Positions 8,365 through 14,452 of a stretch of DNA of 24,175 nt are shown here, in pieces. The DNA comes from an uncultured Clostridia bacterium. Lineage in GTDB: Bacteria > Bacillota > Clostridia > TANB77 > CAG-508. The stretch lies in the NCBI GenBank assembly GCA_934131055.1, contig CAKOZB010000004.1, positions 1-24,175 on the forward strand. Reading direction: 5' to 3'. Position 1 is the stretch's first letter. Each line of letters opens with the position of its first letter. A program made the translations under genes and the position numbers. A model generated the notes under the pieces. That model did no database searches. It saw only the letters and a list, made by a program, of their open reading frames with translations, and was not told where the DNA came from.

Positions 8365-8403
8365 ACACAATTCTCCTTTTTGCATTTTTGTGTTTGTAAT
8401 GTG

Positions 8404-8415
8404 AGGCAAAAGCCT
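8404..8415. promoter_or_regulatory. Inverted repeat in the orphan gene's early leader
   Basis: AGGCAAAAGCCT is a four-base-arm palindrome about ten bases downstream of the -10 box at 8425-8430, near the expected transcript start. It could be an operator or a 5' hairpin; there is no direct evidence for either. Confidence 0.35.
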
Positions 8416-8424
8416 ATACATCAT

Positions 8425-8453
8425 ATTATACGCTATTTTCTATATTATGTCAA
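8425..8453 (-). promoter_or_regulatory. Consensus sigma-A promoter of the orphan gene
   Basis: On the minus strand, TTGACA (8453-8448), exactly 17 bases, then TATAAT (8430-8425): a full match to the sigma-A consensus. It is divergent from, and about 30 bases away from, the ssrA promoter. A perfect promoter on an orphan gene suggests strong expression. Confidence 0.88.
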
Positions 8454-8483
8454 ACAAAAAAATAACTTATATTGGAAAAATGA

Positions 8484-8512
8484 TAGACATTAAATAAAAA
8501 CTGGTGTATAAT
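8484..8512 (+). promoter_or_regulatory. Promoter of ssrA
   Basis: TAGACA (8484-8489), a 17-base spacer and TATAAT (8507-8512), ending ten bases before the mature tmRNA 5' end. Confidence 0.75.
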
Positions 8513-8522
8513 AATTACATAT

Positions 8523-8883
8523 GGGGATGTATTTGGTTTTCGACAGTATCCCAGAAGTATATGTAGCGAGTAGTGGATGGCTGCTTCGGCCACTATAAAA
8601 AAGCAGAAATAAAAATAAACGCTGATAATACAGAATTAGCATACGCTGCCTAAGATTAGGCGCACGTCTTACTAGGAAGGCCTACGGTCTTAGATAAGGC
8701 GTCAATTAGTAGGATAACAACACTGCTTTAGCCATTAAAGCAGTAGGTAAAACAAATGGCTACTTGTAAAATTCGTTTGTTTGTTAATGAATTTTACAGG
8801 GAAAACTAAATAACAAACTGCACTCGGAGAAACATATATGGAAAGAATATTGGACAGGGGTTCAACTCCCCTCATCTCCACCA
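8523..8883 (+). ncRNA. ssrA: tmRNA (transfer-messenger RNA)
   Basis: A one-piece tmRNA of 361 bases that rescues stalled ribosomes. The tRNA-like ends pair as GGGGATG (8523-8529) with CATCTCC (8873-8879, one G-U pair), followed by A and an encoded CCA. The conserved 5' TTTGGTTTTCGACAG and 3' GGACAGGGGTTCAACTCCCC (T arm) are clear. The tag frame runs from at most 8603 to a TAA at 8651-8653 and ends ADNTELAYAA; the longest reading is AEIKINADNTELAYAA. I cannot fix the resume codon by eye. Pseudoknot-forming complementary segments follow. The 3' end of ssrA is a common integration site for mobile DNA, and accessory genes do follow, but I found no second copy of the 3' end in the window. Confidence 0.97.
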
Positions 8884-8912
8884 AAATTTATATATGTATT
8901 AAGTGAAAAATG

Positions 8913-8949
8913 GTTGTATTATCTATTTAGAAGAATACAACTTTTTTTT
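8913..8949 (+). terminator. Terminator of ssrA
   Basis: GTTGTATT (8913-8920) pairs with AATACAAC (8934-8941), followed by eight T (8942-8949). The 13-base loop ATCTATTTAGAAG nearly matches the loop of the dinD terminator at 9903-9915. Confidence 0.92.
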
Positions 8950-8971
8950 ATTAAGAAAATATAAAAAATGC

Positions 8972-9000
8972 TTGACAAATACAAACAGACGTTCTATAAT
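8972..9000 (+). promoter_or_regulatory. Consensus promoter of dinD
   Basis: TTGACA (8972-8977), a 17-base spacer and TATAAT (8995-9000): a full sigma-A consensus match. The spacer contains a LexA-like box, as expected for a strong promoter held off until the SOS response. Confidence 0.88.
8982..8995 (+). promoter_or_regulatory. LexA (SOS) box-like operator in the dinD promoter
   Basis: CAAACAGACGTTCT matches 12 of 14 positions of the Bacillus LexA consensus CGAACRNRYGTTYC. It fills the space between the -35 and -10 boxes, where bound LexA would block RNA polymerase. Confidence 0.6.
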
Positions 9001-9032
9001 CAATTTCATTAAATGTGAATGGAGTGATGGGT

Positions 9033-9860
9033 ATGAAAAATGCGAAGAAAGAAAATCAAACGTTTGAAGACATTAGACACATTGACGAGAAGGGAGTAGA
9101 ATTTTGGTATGCGAGAGAATTGATGCCTATTTTGGAATATTCAAATTGGCAGAATTTTGAAAAAATAGTGAAAAAGGCTAAAATATCTTGTGAAAATAGT
9201 GATATAAGTGTGTTAGACCATTTTACTAATGTCAATAAAATGGTCTTAATAGGTTCAGGAGCTTATAGAGAACAGACAGATTATAAACTAAGTCGTTATG
9301 CTTGCTATTTGATAGCACAAAATGGAGATAGCAGAAAAAAGGTAATTGCTTTAGCACAAACATATTTTGCAGTACAGACAAGGAAGCAGGAAATTACAGA
9401 AAAAGAATACAGTCTGTTAACTGAAGATGAAAAAAGATTTTACCAAAGAAATTTAACCAGAAAAGGAAATTATTCGCTCAATATTGCTGCTAAGAATGCT
9501 GGGGTAAAGAACTTCGATAAATTTCACAATGCAGGTTATAAAGGATTATATAATGGAGAAACAGCTGACGATATAGCTAAAAGAAAAGGGCTAAGATATA
9601 GAGAAGATATTTTAGACAATATGGGAAGTGATGAATTAATTGCAAATTTATTTAGAATTTCTCAAACAGAGCAGAAATTAAAAAAAGATAATATACAAAC
9701 TGAAAAAGAAGCAAATAAAACCCATTATAATATTGGAAAAAATATAAGAGAAGTAATTGAAAAGAATGGTGGAACTATGCCAGAGGATTTACCAACACCT
9801 GAAAAAAGTTTGAAGCAACTTGAGAAAGAAAAAAATAATATGCTTAAAAACAATAAATGA
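9033..9860 (+). CDS. dinD: DinD-like DNA damage-inducible protein (Bro-N domain)
   Basis: A soluble protein of 275 residues from ATG 9033; GGAG at 9021 fits this start, while the GTG at 9015 would precede the ribosome site. The N-terminal half is a BRO-N type domain: FWYARELMPILEYSNWQNFEKIVKKA, followed by DYKLSRYACYLIAQNGD and the SRKKVIALAQTYFAVQTR block typical of DinD. The C-terminal half contains NAGYKGLYNGETADDIAKRKG and a charged helical tail. In E. coli dinD is LexA-controlled and its product affects RecA; whether this holds here is inference. The promoter and LexA-like box agree with SOS control. A one-line hand count gives about 33% G+C, near the host level. It stands directly downstream of ssrA. 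Confidence 0.92.
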   Translation: MKNAKKENQTFEDIRHIDEKGVEFWYARELMPILEYSNWQNFEKIVKKAKISCENSDISVLDHFTNVNKMVLIGSGAYREQTDYKLSRYACYLIAQNGDSRKKVIALAQTYFAVQTRKQEITEKEYSLLTEDEKRFYQRNLTRKGNYSLNIAAKNAGVKNFDKFHNAGYKGLYNGETADDIAKRKGLRYREDILDNMGSDELIANLFRISQTEQKLKKDNIQTEKEANKTHYNIGKNIREVIEKNGGTMPEDLPTPEKSLKQLEKEKNNMLKNNK

Positions 9861-9888
9861 AATCATATTTAAATTATTTCAGAAATAT

Positions 9889-9928
9889 AAAAGAGTCGTA
9901 CCATCTATTCAGAAGATACGACTCTTTT
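9889..9928. terminator. Bidirectional terminator after dinD
   Basis: AAAAGAGTCGTA (9889-9900) and TACGACTCTTTT (9917-9928) pair perfectly over 12 bases, with T-rich flanks on both strands. It can serve dinD and the minus-strand remnant. The loop contains ATCTATTCAGAAG (9903-9915), 12 of 13 identical to the ssrA terminator loop. Confidence 0.9.
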
Positions 9929-9933
9929 ATTGC

Positions 9934-9947
9934 GAATGATATCATTC
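9934..9947. repeat. Perfect 14-base palindrome at the remnant's stop codon
   Basis: GAATGATATCATTC reads the same on both strands. It spans the stop codon of the gene remnant and lies five bases from the dinD terminator, near the point where base composition changes. It could mark a junction or be a protein site. Confidence 0.5.
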
Positions 9948-10190
9948 CCGACCTTTGAAGAACTTGCTCATCGCAAAGCATGCAATAGACTTTGCAAAGT
10001 TGCTGTCATCGAATTTTACTTCGCGGATGTTTAATGCCTTAAAGTCGGAATAGACAAAACTGGAAACTTCCTGGCTGGCTAAAGCTCCTCCGACGATTAA
10101 AACGGAGGGATGTACAAACTGCATAAAAGGAATAATTTTTTGCAATACGATGTCTTTCGCCTCAAAGAGGCTAATTGGATCTGTAATGAA
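9942..10190 (-). pseudogene. 3' remnant of an acquired gene
   Basis: The minus-strand frame is open from about 10190 to the TGA at 9942-9944, about 80 codons, with no ribosome site and no ATG near its beginning. It reads as the C-terminal end of a larger protein: a hydrophobic HPSVLIVGGAL, then VKFDDSNFAKSIACFAMSKFF. The GG-containing strand followed by a late Asp/Ala/Phe helix recalls the end of actin-like ATPases (ASKHA fold, such as ParM or sugar kinases), but this is weak. Hand-counted G+C is about 45%, like the orphan gene at 7270-8364 and unlike its neighbours, and it is on the same strand, so both may come from one acquired segment later broken up. Confidence 0.5.
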
Positions 10191-10270
10191 TTATATAAGC
10201 TTTAGGAAGTTGAAAAGGAGGGAAAATTAAAAACATAATAAAATCTTTATTGGATTTTTAGTAATAAAAC

Positions 10271-10299
10271 TTGAATTTTCAATTAAATTATGGTATAAA
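10271..10299 (+). promoter_or_regulatory. Promoter of the upstream RNA and Abi gene
   Basis: TTGAAT (10271-10276), a 17-base spacer and TATAAA (10294-10299). The expected start, at about 10306, coincides with the first conserved base of the RNA motif, so the transcript should begin with the hairpin. Confidence 0.75.
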
Positions 10300-10305
10300 T
10301 ATATT

Positions 10306-10348
10306 GAGTGGTGCTCAAGAAACTTTCGAAGCCTTGAGTCATTTTTTT
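10306..10348 (+). ncRNA. Upstream abiF-like RNA motif (copy 1)
   Basis: A stem CTCAAG/CTTGAG (10314-10319, 10333-10338) holds AAA, a small inner hairpin CTTTCGAAG (10323-10331) and C, followed by TCA and seven T (10342-10348). The same layout recurs after the gene at 11262-11300. Over 39 aligned bases the copies differ at eight positions, six of which are three compensatory pairs in the stem. The T-run right after the hairpin lets it act as a partial terminator, yielding a short RNA of about 43 bases as well as the longer mRNA. A structured RNA called abiF has been described beside Abi_2-type genes; I assign this by position and structure, from memory. Confidence 0.75.
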
Positions 10349-10365
10349 ATTTAATAGGAGGTATA

Positions 10366-11232
10366 ATGAAAGAATACAAAAGCAATGAAGAACTCATAAA
10401 TTACCTTATATCAAAAAATATGATTGTAAATGATAAAGAAAAAGCTTTGAAGAATATAGAAAAATATTCTTATTATTCTATTATAAATGGGTATAAAGCT
10501 GTTTTTAAAGATGGGAATAATAATTATAAAGAGAATACCTCATTTGAAGAAATATTCGCATTATATGAATTTGATAAGAATATTAAAGCTATATTTTTAA
10601 AGTACATCTTAGAAATAGAAGTGATAATAAAATCACTTATGGCAAATAATATTGCAGAAATATACGGAATAGAAGATTATTTAAAATTGAATAATTTTGA
10701 TGATAGTGCTAATGAAAATTTAATAAAAGATTTTATAGAGAAAATAGAAAAAGAAATTAATGATAATTATATAAAACATACAGCTATAAAGCATTATAAA
10801 GATACATATGGCTTTGTTCCGCCTTTTGTTTTAACTAAAATTTTAACTTTGGGAGCGATTAGCAAATATTATAGTTTGCTTAAGCAAAGTGATAGACAAA
10901 AAATAAGTAAATATTTTAAGCTATCAGATAAATTATTGAAACAAATCTTAATAAATTTAACTATGGTAAGAAATATTTCTGCTCACTCAGATAGGTTATT
11001 TGCTTATAGGAACAAATATGATATTAGCTTTAAAAATATTGAAAAAGACTATAATAGAAAAGAAAACTTGTGTAATTTATATATGATTATAAAATGTATG
11101 CAAGTATTACTTGATGAAGAAAAACGTAGAGAATTTGATAGTTTACTTACTAAGGAAATAGCAAGACTAAAAGAAAAGTTAATTGCTATTGATATAAATG
11201 ATATTTTAAAAATAATGGGATATGATGTATAA
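10366..11232 (+). CDS. Abi_2/AbiF-type abortive infection HEPN protein
   Basis: A 288-residue cytoplasmic protein. The N-terminal region (LINYLISKNMI, then IEKYSYYSIINGYKAVF at 31-47, and IFALYEFDKNIK at 63-74) is typical of the Abi_2 (AbiD/AbiF) family. The catalytic R-x4-H motif of HEPN ribonucleases is RNISAH, Arg202 to His207. Such proteins are toxins that cleave RNA and stop growth after phage infection. AGGAGG at 10356-10361 is four bases from the ATG. Small structured RNA copies flank the gene on both sides, the layout expected of an RNA-antitoxin/toxin pair. The gene is A+T-rich (about 25% G+C in one line), unlike the remnant beside it. Exact subfamily and target are not visible. Confidence 0.85.
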   Translation: MKEYKSNEELINYLISKNMIVNDKEKALKNIEKYSYYSIINGYKAVFKDGNNNYKENTSFEEIFALYEFDKNIKAIFLKYILEIEVIIKSLMANNIAEIYGIEDYLKLNNFDDSANENLIKDFIEKIEKEINDNYIKHTAIKHYKDTYGFVPPFVLTKILTLGAISKYYSLLKQSDRQKISKYFKLSDKLLKQILINLTMVRNISAHSDRLFAYRNKYDISFKNIEKDYNRKENLCNLYMIIKCMQVLLDEEKRREFDSLLTKEIARLKEKLIAIDINDILKIMGYDV

Positions 11233-11261
11233 TACCAATTAAACTTGAATAAAATAGTATG

Positions 11262-11300
11262 GAGTAGTGCTTAGAAAACTTTTGAAGCTCTAAGTCATTT
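11262..11300 (+). ncRNA. Downstream abiF-like RNA motif (copy 2)
   Basis: Same architecture as the upstream copy: stem CTTAGA/TCTAAG (11270-11275, 11289-11294), AAA, inner hairpin CTTTTGAAG (11279-11287), C, then TCATTT. It lies 29 bases after the Abi stop. TTGAAT at 11245-11250 resembles the upstream -35 box, but no -10 at proper spacing follows, so this copy is more likely part of the mRNA 3' end. A strong terminator follows directly. Confidence 0.7.
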
Positions 11301-11305
11301 AATAA

Positions 11306-11338
11306 CCTAGAGTCAGTAGTTGATTCTAGGTACTTTTT
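11306..11338 (+). terminator. Terminator of the Abi/RNA unit
   Basis: CCTAGAGTCA (11306-11315) pairs with TGATTCTAGG (11321-11330, one G-U pair) around a five-base loop, followed by TACTTTTTT. The 150 bases from here to the transketolase gene hold only A+T-rich sequence with two TTTTATAAAA-like palindromes. Confidence 0.92.
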
Positions 11339-11489
11339 TGTGTTTTATAAAAATGACAGATAATAATAAAAGTTTTTCAATATATTTTATAAAATGTAAA
11401 TAACGTGATGTTGTTTGATGCTTTCTGAAAATCTCCTTGTATTTTTACTTGACTTATAGTATATTATTCTTCGAAGGAGTGTGATTTAT

Positions 11490-12374
11490 TTGAAAATTAC
11501 TGATGAGAAGGAATTAAGAAAAATTGCAAATGATGTTAGAATTGATATAATAAATGAAGTATACAGTGCTAAATCTGGTCACCCAGGAGGGGCACTATCA
11601 ATAGCAGATATATTAACGGTTTTATATTTTAATCAAATGAATGTAAATCCAGAGATGCCAGAATCTAATTTAAGAGACAGATTGGTGCTTTCGAAGGGGC
11701 ATGCATCAGCTGCTTTATATGCGGTGCTTGCAGAAAGAGGATTTATTAATAAGGAAGATTTAAAAACTTTCAGAAAATTAGGTTCAAACTTACAAGGACA
11801 TCCAGACATGGAAAAAGTTCCGGGAGTGGATATGTCTACTGGTTCGCTGGGGCAAGGTTTGTCTATTGCAAATGGAATGGCTATTGCATCTAAAATGGAT
11901 AATTTAGGTTGCAGAGTTTATTGCATTCTAGGAGACGGAGAAATTGAAGAAGGACAAATTTGGGAAGCTGCAATGACTTCTAATAAATATAAATTAGATA
12001 ATTTATGTGTAATTTTAGACAATAATGGCTTGCAAATAGATGGTAATGTTGAAGATGTTAAGGCTTTAGATTGTTTGCATAGCAAATGGGAATCATTTGG
12101 ATTTAATGTTATTCCATGTGATGGTCACAACATTGATATGTTAATAGATAGTTTCGAGAAAGCAAGACAGACTAAAGAAAAGCCAAGTATAATTATTGCT
12201 AGAACTGTAAAAGGAAAAGGAGTTCCGTTCATGGAGAACAAAGCCGAATGGCATGGAAAGGCTCCAAGTGATGAAGAATATGAAAAGGCAATGAAGGCAC
12301 TGAAATTAGAGGAAGAAAAAATAGAACATAATATTTCGGAACTAACTGGAAAGGAGGATACAATATGGTTTTAG
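11490..12374 (+). CDS. Transketolase, N-terminal (TPP-binding) subunit
   Basis: A 294-residue protein covering the first domain of transketolase. The thiamine-diphosphate motif starts at GDG (148-150, in ILGDGEIEEGQIWEA) and ends at NN (178-179, ILDNNGLQIDG). SAKSGHPGGALS and RDRLVLSKGHAS are conserved substrate and cofactor loops. With the next gene it forms a split transketolase, which moves two-carbon units between sugar phosphates in the non-oxidative pentose phosphate pathway. The start is uncertain: TTG 11490 follows AAGGAG (11474-11479) at ten bases, while GTG 11481 is too close to it. A TTGTAT-17-TATATT pair at 11437-11465 would start the RNA almost at the ribosome site, so the promoter is unclear. 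Confidence 0.95.
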   Translation: MKITDEKELRKIANDVRIDIINEVYSAKSGHPGGALSIADILTVLYFNQMNVNPEMPESNLRDRLVLSKGHASAALYAVLAERGFINKEDLKTFRKLGSNLQGHPDMEKVPGVDMSTGSLGQGLSIANGMAIASKMDNLGCRVYCILGDGEIEEGQIWEAAMTSNKYKLDNLCVILDNNGLQIDGNVEDVKALDCLHSKWESFGFNVIPCDGHNIDMLIDSFEKARQTKEKPSIIIARTVKGKGVPFMENKAEWHGKAPSDEEYEKAMKALKLEEEKIEHNISELTGKEDTIWF

Positions 12375-13312
12375 ACGAAAAAATTGCAACGCGTCAAAGC
12401 TATGGAGAGGCTTTAGCAGAGCTAGGAGAAGAAAATAAAAATGTAGTTGTACTAGATGCAGATTTATCTGGAGCAACAAAAACATCAATTTTTGCAAAGA
12501 AATTCCCTGAAAGATTTTTTGATATGGGAATTGCAGAACAAGATATGATGGGAACTGGAGCTGGACTTAGTACTTTTGGAAAAATTCCATATGTTAGTAC
12601 TTTTGCGGTGTTTGCAGCAGGAAGAGCGTATGATCAAATAAGAAATACAATAGCGCACACAAATGCTAATGTAAAAATATGTGCAACACATGCTGGAATA
12701 ACTGTTGGCGAAGATGGTGCAACACATCAAATGCTAGAAGATATAAGCATGATGAGAACCCTTCCAAACATGATGGTTATGAGTCCATCTGATGATATTC
12801 AAACTAAATGGGCAATAAAAGAAATTGCAAATGTAAATGGACCAGTGTATGTAAGATTATCAAGACTTGCAACACCAGTAATATATGATGAGGAATTTGT
12901 TAAAGAAAACAATATAAAATTTGAAATTGGTAAGGCAATTCAAATTGGAGATGGAACAGACGCAAGCATAATAGCAACAGGCGTGACAGTTTCTGAGGCC
13001 TTAAAGGCGCAAGAAGCGTTAAAAGAAAAAGGGATAAATATAAGAGTAATAGATGTTCACACTATAAAACCATTAGATAAAGAAACGATAATAAAATGTG
13101 CAAAAGAAACTAAAAGGATAATTACAATAGAAGACCATAGCATAATAGGAGGTCTTGGAACGGCTGTATGTGAGGTGCTTTCAGAAAATTTTCCAGCAAA
13201 GGTAACAAGAATAGGAATGAATGACACATTTGGAGAATCTGGAAAAGCAGAAGAGCTTTTAAAAAAATACAATTTAAATAGCGAATATTTAGTAAAAATA
13301 TTATCTAAATAA
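12365..13312 (+). CDS. Transketolase, C-terminal subunit
   Basis: A 315-residue partner of the preceding gene, overlapping it by ten bases, with AAGGAGG ahead of the ATG inside the upstream frame. It carries the pyrimidine-binding domain (about 1-165: VLDADLSGATKTSIFAKKFP, DMGIAEQDMMGTGAGLS with the glutamate that activates TPP, and the HAGITVGEDGATHQ loop) and the C-terminal regulatory domain (about 185-315: IRVIDVHTIKPLDKE, ITIEDHSIIGGLG). The two halves together equal one ordinary transketolase of about 610-650 residues. The overlap implies coupled translation and a fixed ratio of the two chains. Confidence 0.95.
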   Translation: MVLDEKIATRQSYGEALAELGEENKNVVVLDADLSGATKTSIFAKKFPERFFDMGIAEQDMMGTGAGLSTFGKIPYVSTFAVFAAGRAYDQIRNTIAHTNANVKICATHAGITVGEDGATHQMLEDISMMRTLPNMMVMSPSDDIQTKWAIKEIANVNGPVYVRLSRLATPVIYDEEFVKENNIKFEIGKAIQIGDGTDASIIATGVTVSEALKAQEALKEKGINIRVIDVHTIKPLDKETIIKCAKETKRIITIEDHSIIGGLGTAVCEVLSENFPAKVTRIGMNDTFGESGKAEELLKKYNLNSEYLVKILSK

Positions 13313-13316
13313 AAGA

Positions 13317-13425
13317 CAAGAATTCTTATTTGTATAAGCCATCAACATGTCGTGCTTGGTCGGAGCTCCTTCGGCCTCCTCAAAAGGCGCACTTCCAGTT
13401 TCGGTTTAAAAAATAAGAATTCTTG
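13317..13425. repeat. Long hairpin carrying dispersed 59-base element, copy 2
   Basis: The arms CAAGAATTCTTATTT (13317-13331) and AAATAAGAATTCTTG (13411-13425) are perfectly complementary over 15 bases and unrelated in sequence to the arms of copy 1. The loop contains the 59-base core (13342-13400), with only three differences from 4416-4474. It begins five bases after the transketolase stop. No T-run follows. An ATG at 13347 opens 20 codons, with two amino-acid changes relative to copy 1 and no ribosome site, so it is not likely a gene. Confidence 0.82.
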
Positions 13426-13491
13426 CTTTAAGAAATATATAAATTCTTACAAAATAATTGTGAATTTTTTGTGAATTTTATACTCTTGAAT

Positions 13492-13549
13492 AATAGCGAA
13501 TATCAAGAAATTTAAGTGAGAAAATTAAACTTAAATTGCTATTTTTTTT
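13492..13549 (+). terminator. Terminator in the gap before ftsE
   Basis: An outer stem AATAGC/GCTATT and an inner stem AATTTAAGT (13509-13517)/ACTTAAATT (13529-13537) enclose an 11-base one-sided bulge, and the structure ends in a run of T to 13549. It probably stops readthrough from the transketolase operon. Just upstream is a TTGTGAATTTT direct repeat at about 13459. Confidence 0.75.
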
Positions 13550-13560
13550 GCCGAATACTC

Positions 13561-13589
13561 TTGCATTTAACATCGTTTATTGTTATTAT
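13561..13589 (+). promoter_or_regulatory. Candidate promoter of the ftsEX operon
   Basis: TTGCAT (13561-13566), a 17-base spacer and TATTAT (13584-13589). It gives a leader of about 170 bases that holds a TGTCGAA match (13619-13625), a GACC/GGTC hairpin at 13665-13678, and the 37-base palindromic element close to the ftsE ribosome site. Confidence 0.6.
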
Positions 13590-13697
13590 AGAGAAGAATA
13601 AAATATTATGATATAAGATGTCGAATATATGACAATCATTTTACTAAAGACAGAATTTTAAAATGACCGAAAATGGTCTAAGATAAATAAAACTATT

Positions 13698-13734
13698 AAT
13701 TTCGCCCAAAAAGGGGCGTCCCTAATGGGCGAAA
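13698..13734 (+). repeat. 37-base palindromic element, copy A (ftsE leader)
   Basis: TTTCGCCC (13700-13707) and GGGCGAAA (13727-13734) are perfect inverted repeats. A second GGGCG at 13713-13717 can pair with the same CGCCC, giving two alternative hairpins. The element recurs at 21271-21307 with 34 of 37 bases identical, inside spoIID. It lies about 35 bases before the ftsE start, so its folding could affect translation. Confidence 0.8.
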
Positions 13735-13768
13735 AGTTGCCGAGAAAGGGCGAAGAGAGGATTTTAAA

Positions 13769-14452
13769 ATGATAGAGTTTAGAAATGTTTCTAAAGTATA
13801 TGATACTGGCACAGAGGCTGTACACAATGCTAATTTTACTATTAATAAAGGAGATTTTGCGTTCTTAGTTGGTAGCTCTGGTTCTGGTAAGTCTACTTTA
13901 ATAAAGTTAATTTTGAAGGAGGAAGAGCCAACTTCTGGACACATTATTATTAATGGAAAAGATACTACTTTCTTAAAGCCTAAGAGAGTTCCATATTTAA
14001 GAAGAAGTATGGGTGTTGTTTTCCAAGATTTCAGACTTTTGCCAGATAAAACTGTTTATGAGAATGTTGCTTTTGCAATGTATATTGTAAGGGCTACACC
14101 AAAACATATAAGAAGACAAGTGCCAATGGTTCTTGCAATGGTAGGCCTTTCAGATAAAGCAAATGTATATCCAAATGAGTTATCTGGTGGTGAGCAACAA
14201 AGAGTTGCGCTTGCTAGAGCATTAGTAAACAATCCATCAATGTTAATTGCAGATGAGCCTACAGGAAACCTAGACCCAGATACAGCTTGGGATATTATGA
14301 GACTTTTAAATGAAATCAATTTAAGAGGTACTACTTTGGTTGTTGCAACACACGCAAAAGATATAGTAGATAAAATGAACAAAAGAGTTATTCGTATAGA
14401 AAACGGAAATATTATAAGTGATAAAAAAGGTGGGTATGACAGTGAAGCATAG
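13769..14452 (+). CDS. ftsE: Cell division ATP-binding protein FtsE
   Basis: A 227-residue ABC ATPase, the normal FtsE length. Walker A is GSSGSGKST at 35-43, the Q loop is at Gln86 (VVFQDFRLLPD, the FtsE form), the signature is LSGGEQQR at 138-145, Walker B is MLIADE with Asp162 and Glu163, and the switch His is His195. FtsE binds ATP and works with FtsX at the division site to control a peptidoglycan hydrolase. The start codon overlaps ftsX's partner arrangement downstream: ftsX begins before the ftsE stop. AGAGAGG precedes the ATG. ftsE opens a four-gene division and wall-cleavage block. Confidence 0.97.
   Translation: MIEFRNVSKVYDTGTEAVHNANFTINKGDFAFLVGSSGSGKSTLIKLILKEEEPTSGHIIINGKDTTFLKPKRVPYLRRSMGVVFQDFRLLPDKTVYENVAFAMYIVRATPKHIRRQVPMVLAMVGLSDKANVYPNELSGGEQQRVALARALVNNPSMLIADEPTGNLDPDTAWDIMRLLNEINLRGTTLVVATHAKDIVDKMNKRVIRIENGNIISDKKGGYDSEA

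Noticed and set aside
8538..8544. TTCGACA, a reverse-strand Spo0A box match
   Set aside because: It is part of the conserved 5' sequence of tmRNA.
8861..8883. ssrA 3' end as an attL with a matching attR in the window
   Set aside because: I found no second copy of the ssrA 3' end and no integrase gene up to 11.5 kb.
10306..11300. CRISPR-like repeats around the HEPN gene
   Set aside because: Only two diverged copies flank a gene, with no spacer array; an RNA motif with compensatory changes explains them better.
11437..11465. Transketolase promoter TTGTAT-17-TATATT
   Set aside because: Transcription would begin almost at the ribosome site; kept only as an uncertain remark.
13725..13772. 15-codon upstream ORF (MGEKLPRKGEERILK) whose TGA overlaps the ftsE ATG
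   Set aside because: The ATG lies inside the palindromic element and the ribosome site is poor; possible coupling, but not supported well enough to list as a gene.
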